From NCBI GenBank assembly GCA_023432075.1, contig JAEYVD010000799.1:1-6021 (forward strand): a DNA stretch of 6,021 nucleotides, given 5' to 3'. This document shows, in pieces, positions 4,217 to 6,021 of this stretch. The notes under the pieces are model-generated. The model saw only the letters and a program-made list of their open reading frames with translations, made no database searches and was not told the DNA's origin. The stretch's first letter is position 1. Each line of letters begins with the position of its first letter. The translations under genes were made by a program, and so were the position numbers. Origin of the DNA: Pseudomonadota bacterium. GTDB taxonomy: Bacteria > Pseudomonadota > Gammaproteobacteria > Burkholderiales > Burkholderiaceae_B.

Positions 4217-6016
4217 TCAACGCCCGATGGCGTAGGCCTGCATCAGGCGCGGCGTCGCGGCCGCGTGCAGCAGTCCGTCCGGATCTCGCGAGGCCGCGGT
4301 CAGCCGGCCGACCGACCATTCGGGCACTTCCTCGATCTGGTGCCCGCGCTGGCGCAGCGCCTCGATGACCTCCGCGCCGAAGCTGGCCTCCAGCGCCAGG
4401 TGGCCCGGCTTGCGGTCACGCGGATAGAACGAGGTGGGAAAGTGCATGGTGTGCGACATGGGCAGGTCGATGGCTTCCTGCAGGTTCAGGCCGTGATGCA
4501 CGTGACGCAGGAAGAACAGGAGCTGCCATTGCTCCTGCTGGTCGCCGCCCGGCGTGCCGAACGCCAGGTAGGGCTTGCCATCGCGCAGCGCCAGCGACGG
4601 GGTCAGCGTGGTGCGCGGACGCTTGCCCGGCGCCAGCGTGCCGGGCAGGCCTTCTTCCAGCCAGAACATCTGGGCGCGGGTGTTCAGGCCGAAACCCAGT
4701 TCGGGGATGACCGGCGAGGACTGGAACCAGCCGCCCGACGGCGTGGCCGAGATCATGTTGCCCCAGCGGTCGATCACGTCCACGTGCGTGGTGTCGCCGC
4801 GCTTGGCCGAGGCGCGCATGTCGGCAAGCGTCGGTTCGTTCGTGGCGCTGCCGGGCGCGGTGACCGGCGACAGCCGTTCCAGGGTGTCCATGACCCGCGC
4901 CACCTGCGCCTCGAAGCTGGGCACCTGGCCGGGCAGCAGGTCACGCGACGCGCCCTCCCCGATCAGCTGGCGGCGTTCGGCGTTGTACGCGTCGGACAGC
5001 AGATGGGCCAGCGGCACGTCGATGAAGGCGGGGTCGCCGTAATACGCTTCGCGGTCGGCAAAGGCGAGCTTCATGGCCTCGGTGACGCGATGGATGAAGT
5101 CGGCACTGGTGGGGCCGACGCCTGCCAGGTCCATGTCCTTCAGGATGGCGAGGGTCTGCAGGAAGACCGGCCCCTGGCTCCAGGCGCCCGCCTTGGCGAC
5201 CGTGTAGCCGTGATAGTCGTAGGTCACTGGCTTGTCGTAGCTGGCGGACCAGCCGGCCAGATCGTGAGCGGTGATGACGCCGCGGTGGGTCGTGCCGCTT
5301 TCGTCCATGACGTCGGTGTTGCGGGCGAAGCGGTCGATCTCCTCGGCGATAAAGCCGCGGTAGAACGCGTCGCGCGCGGCCTCGATCTGGCGGTCGCGGT
5401 CGGCGCCGGCGCCTTCGGCGGCTTTAAGGACGCGGGTCCAGGTGCGGGCCAGCGCCGGATTGCGAAACAGCTTGCGGGCCTGCGGCACCTGCCCGCCCGG
5501 CACGTAGACCTGGGCGGTCGTCGGCCAGTGCGTCTCGAAGAAGTCTTTCAGGCCGGCGATGGTGTTGGAGATGCGCGGCATCAGCGCATGGCCGTGCTCT
5601 GCGTAATAGATGGCGGGCTCAAGCACGTCGCGCACCCGCATCGTGCCGTGGTCGCGCAGCAGCAGCATCCAGGCGTCGAACGCGCCCGGAATCACGGTCG
5701 CGAGCAGGCCGTTGCCGGGGATGAGCTTCAGCCCTTCGGCGCGGTAGCGTTCGAGCGTGGCGGCGGCGGGCGCGGTGCCCTGTCCGCACAACACTTCAAC
5801 CTTGCCGGTGCGGGCGGAATAGAACACGGCGGGCACTTCGCCGGCCGGGCCAACCAGATGGGGCTCGACCACCTGCAGCACGAACGCCGAGGCAACGCAG
5901 GCATCGAACGCATTGCCGCCGCGCTCCAGCAGCGACATGCCAGCCGCGCTGGCCAGCCAATGGGTGGACGTCACGACACCGAAGGTGCCGAGGATTTCCG
6001 GGCGAGTCGTAAACAT
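4217..6016 (-). CDS. Gamma-glutamyltransferase-superfamily Ntn-hydrolase (GGT-like, YwrD/HpxW type)
   Basis: This 599-residue autoprocessing amidohydrolase has the N-terminal family pattern STHWLASAAGMSLLERGGNA (17-36) and V-V-E-P (49-52). Cleavage before Thr409 in GDTTHVDV (407-414) would give a 408-residue large subunit and a 191-residue small one, close to E. coli GGT. The oxyanion-hole pair PGG is at 489-491. Hand alignment to E. coli GGT puts Gln79 at Arg114, Arg447 at Gln430, Met450 at Asp433 and Gly429 at Asn411, all glutamate-contacting positions; Thr469/Thr470 replace Ser462/Ser463. A true glutathione hydrolase is therefore doubtful. A relative such as the oxamate amidohydrolase HpxW or YwrD is more likely, with substrate unknown. 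No signal peptide is visible, so it is probably cytoplasmic. The start at 6016 fits the family N-terminus, but the window ends 5 bases upstream and the ribosome site cannot be checked. Confidence 0.9.
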   Translation of the reverse strand: MFTTRPEILGTFGVVTSTHWLASAAGMSLLERGGNAFDACVASAFVLQVVEPHLVGPAGEVPAVFYSARTGKVEVLCGQGTAPAAATLERYRAEGLKLIPGNGLLATVIPGAFDAWMLLLRDHGTMRVRDVLEPAIYYAEHGHALMPRISNTIAGLKDFFETHWPTTAQVYVPGGQVPQARKLFRNPALARTWTRVLKAAEGAGADRDRQIEAARDAFYRGFIAEEIDRFARNTDVMDESGTTHRGVITAHDLAGWSASYDKPVTYDYHGYTVAKAGAWSQGPVFLQTLAILKDMDLAGVGPTSADFIHRVTEAMKLAFADREAYYGDPAFIDVPLAHLLSDAYNAERRQLIGEGASRDLLPGQVPSFEAQVARVMDTLERLSPVTAPGSATNEPTLADMRASAKRGDTTHVDVIDRWGNMISATPSGGWFQSSPVIPELGFGLNTRAQMFWLEEGLPGTLAPGKRPRTTLTPSLALRDGKPYLAFGTPGGDQQEQWQLLFFLRHVHHGLNLQEAIDLPMSHTMHFPTSFYPRDRKPGHLALEASFGAEVIEALRQRGHQIEEVPEWSVGRLTAASRDPDGLLHAAATPRLMQAYAIGR

Positions 6017-6021
6017 GGTGA

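Noticed and set aside
1..6021. Mobile element, phage, CRISPR, toxin-antitoxin or defence system
   Set aside because: No transposase, integrase, direct-repeat array, tRNA or defence-family protein is present. The seven genes are ordinary metabolic, lipid or regulatory families with similar base composition.

Overview
The window is GC-rich chromosomal DNA with densely packed genes, strong G/C preference at third codon positions and frequent 4-bp ATGA stop/start overlaps. Together with the protein families present, this suggests a betaproteobacterium, most likely of the Bordetella/Achromobacter (Alcaligenaceae) type. That assignment rests on general resemblance only; no database search was possible. 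No tRNA, rRNA, CRISPR array, insertion sequence or phage gene was seen. Seven complete protein genes fill almost the whole window, and a possible eighth is only touched at the left edge.

Left block (plus strand, about 30-1580): an unusually AT-rich regulatory patch with two overlapping palindromes and a good sigma70-like promoter precedes a three-gene operon. The genes encode a TetR-family repressor, a PaaI-type hotdog thioesterase, and a short protein with only the NAD-binding half of a 3-hydroxyisobutyrate/6-phosphogluconate dehydrogenase-like enzyme. All three are joined by ATGA overlaps. The layout fits a self-regulated acyl-CoA or acyl-thioester module. A gene reading leftward out of the window may share the same regulatory patch.

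Right block (minus strand, read from 6016 down to 1551): a gamma-glutamyltransferase-superfamily enzyme (Ntn-hydrolase), a hairpin-bearing spacer, a diacylglycerol-kinase-like lipid kinase coupled by ATGA to a calcineurin-like metallophosphoesterase, an apparent intrinsic terminator, and then a PAP2-type membrane phosphatase. A lipid kinase next to two phosphoester hydrolases suggests a role in phospholipid or polyprenyl-phosphate turnover. The PAP2 gene runs tail-to-tail into the plus-strand operon, and their 3' ends overlap by 30 bp.

I found no convincing undescribed multi-gene system. The points most worth a second look are the operator/promoter patch at 32-66, the half-length dehydrogenase overlapping PAP2, a 22-bp perfect palindrome in the first codons of the PAP2 gene, and the GGT-family protein that keeps its catalytic Thr but appears to lack the glutamate-binding residues of true gamma-glutamyltransferases.
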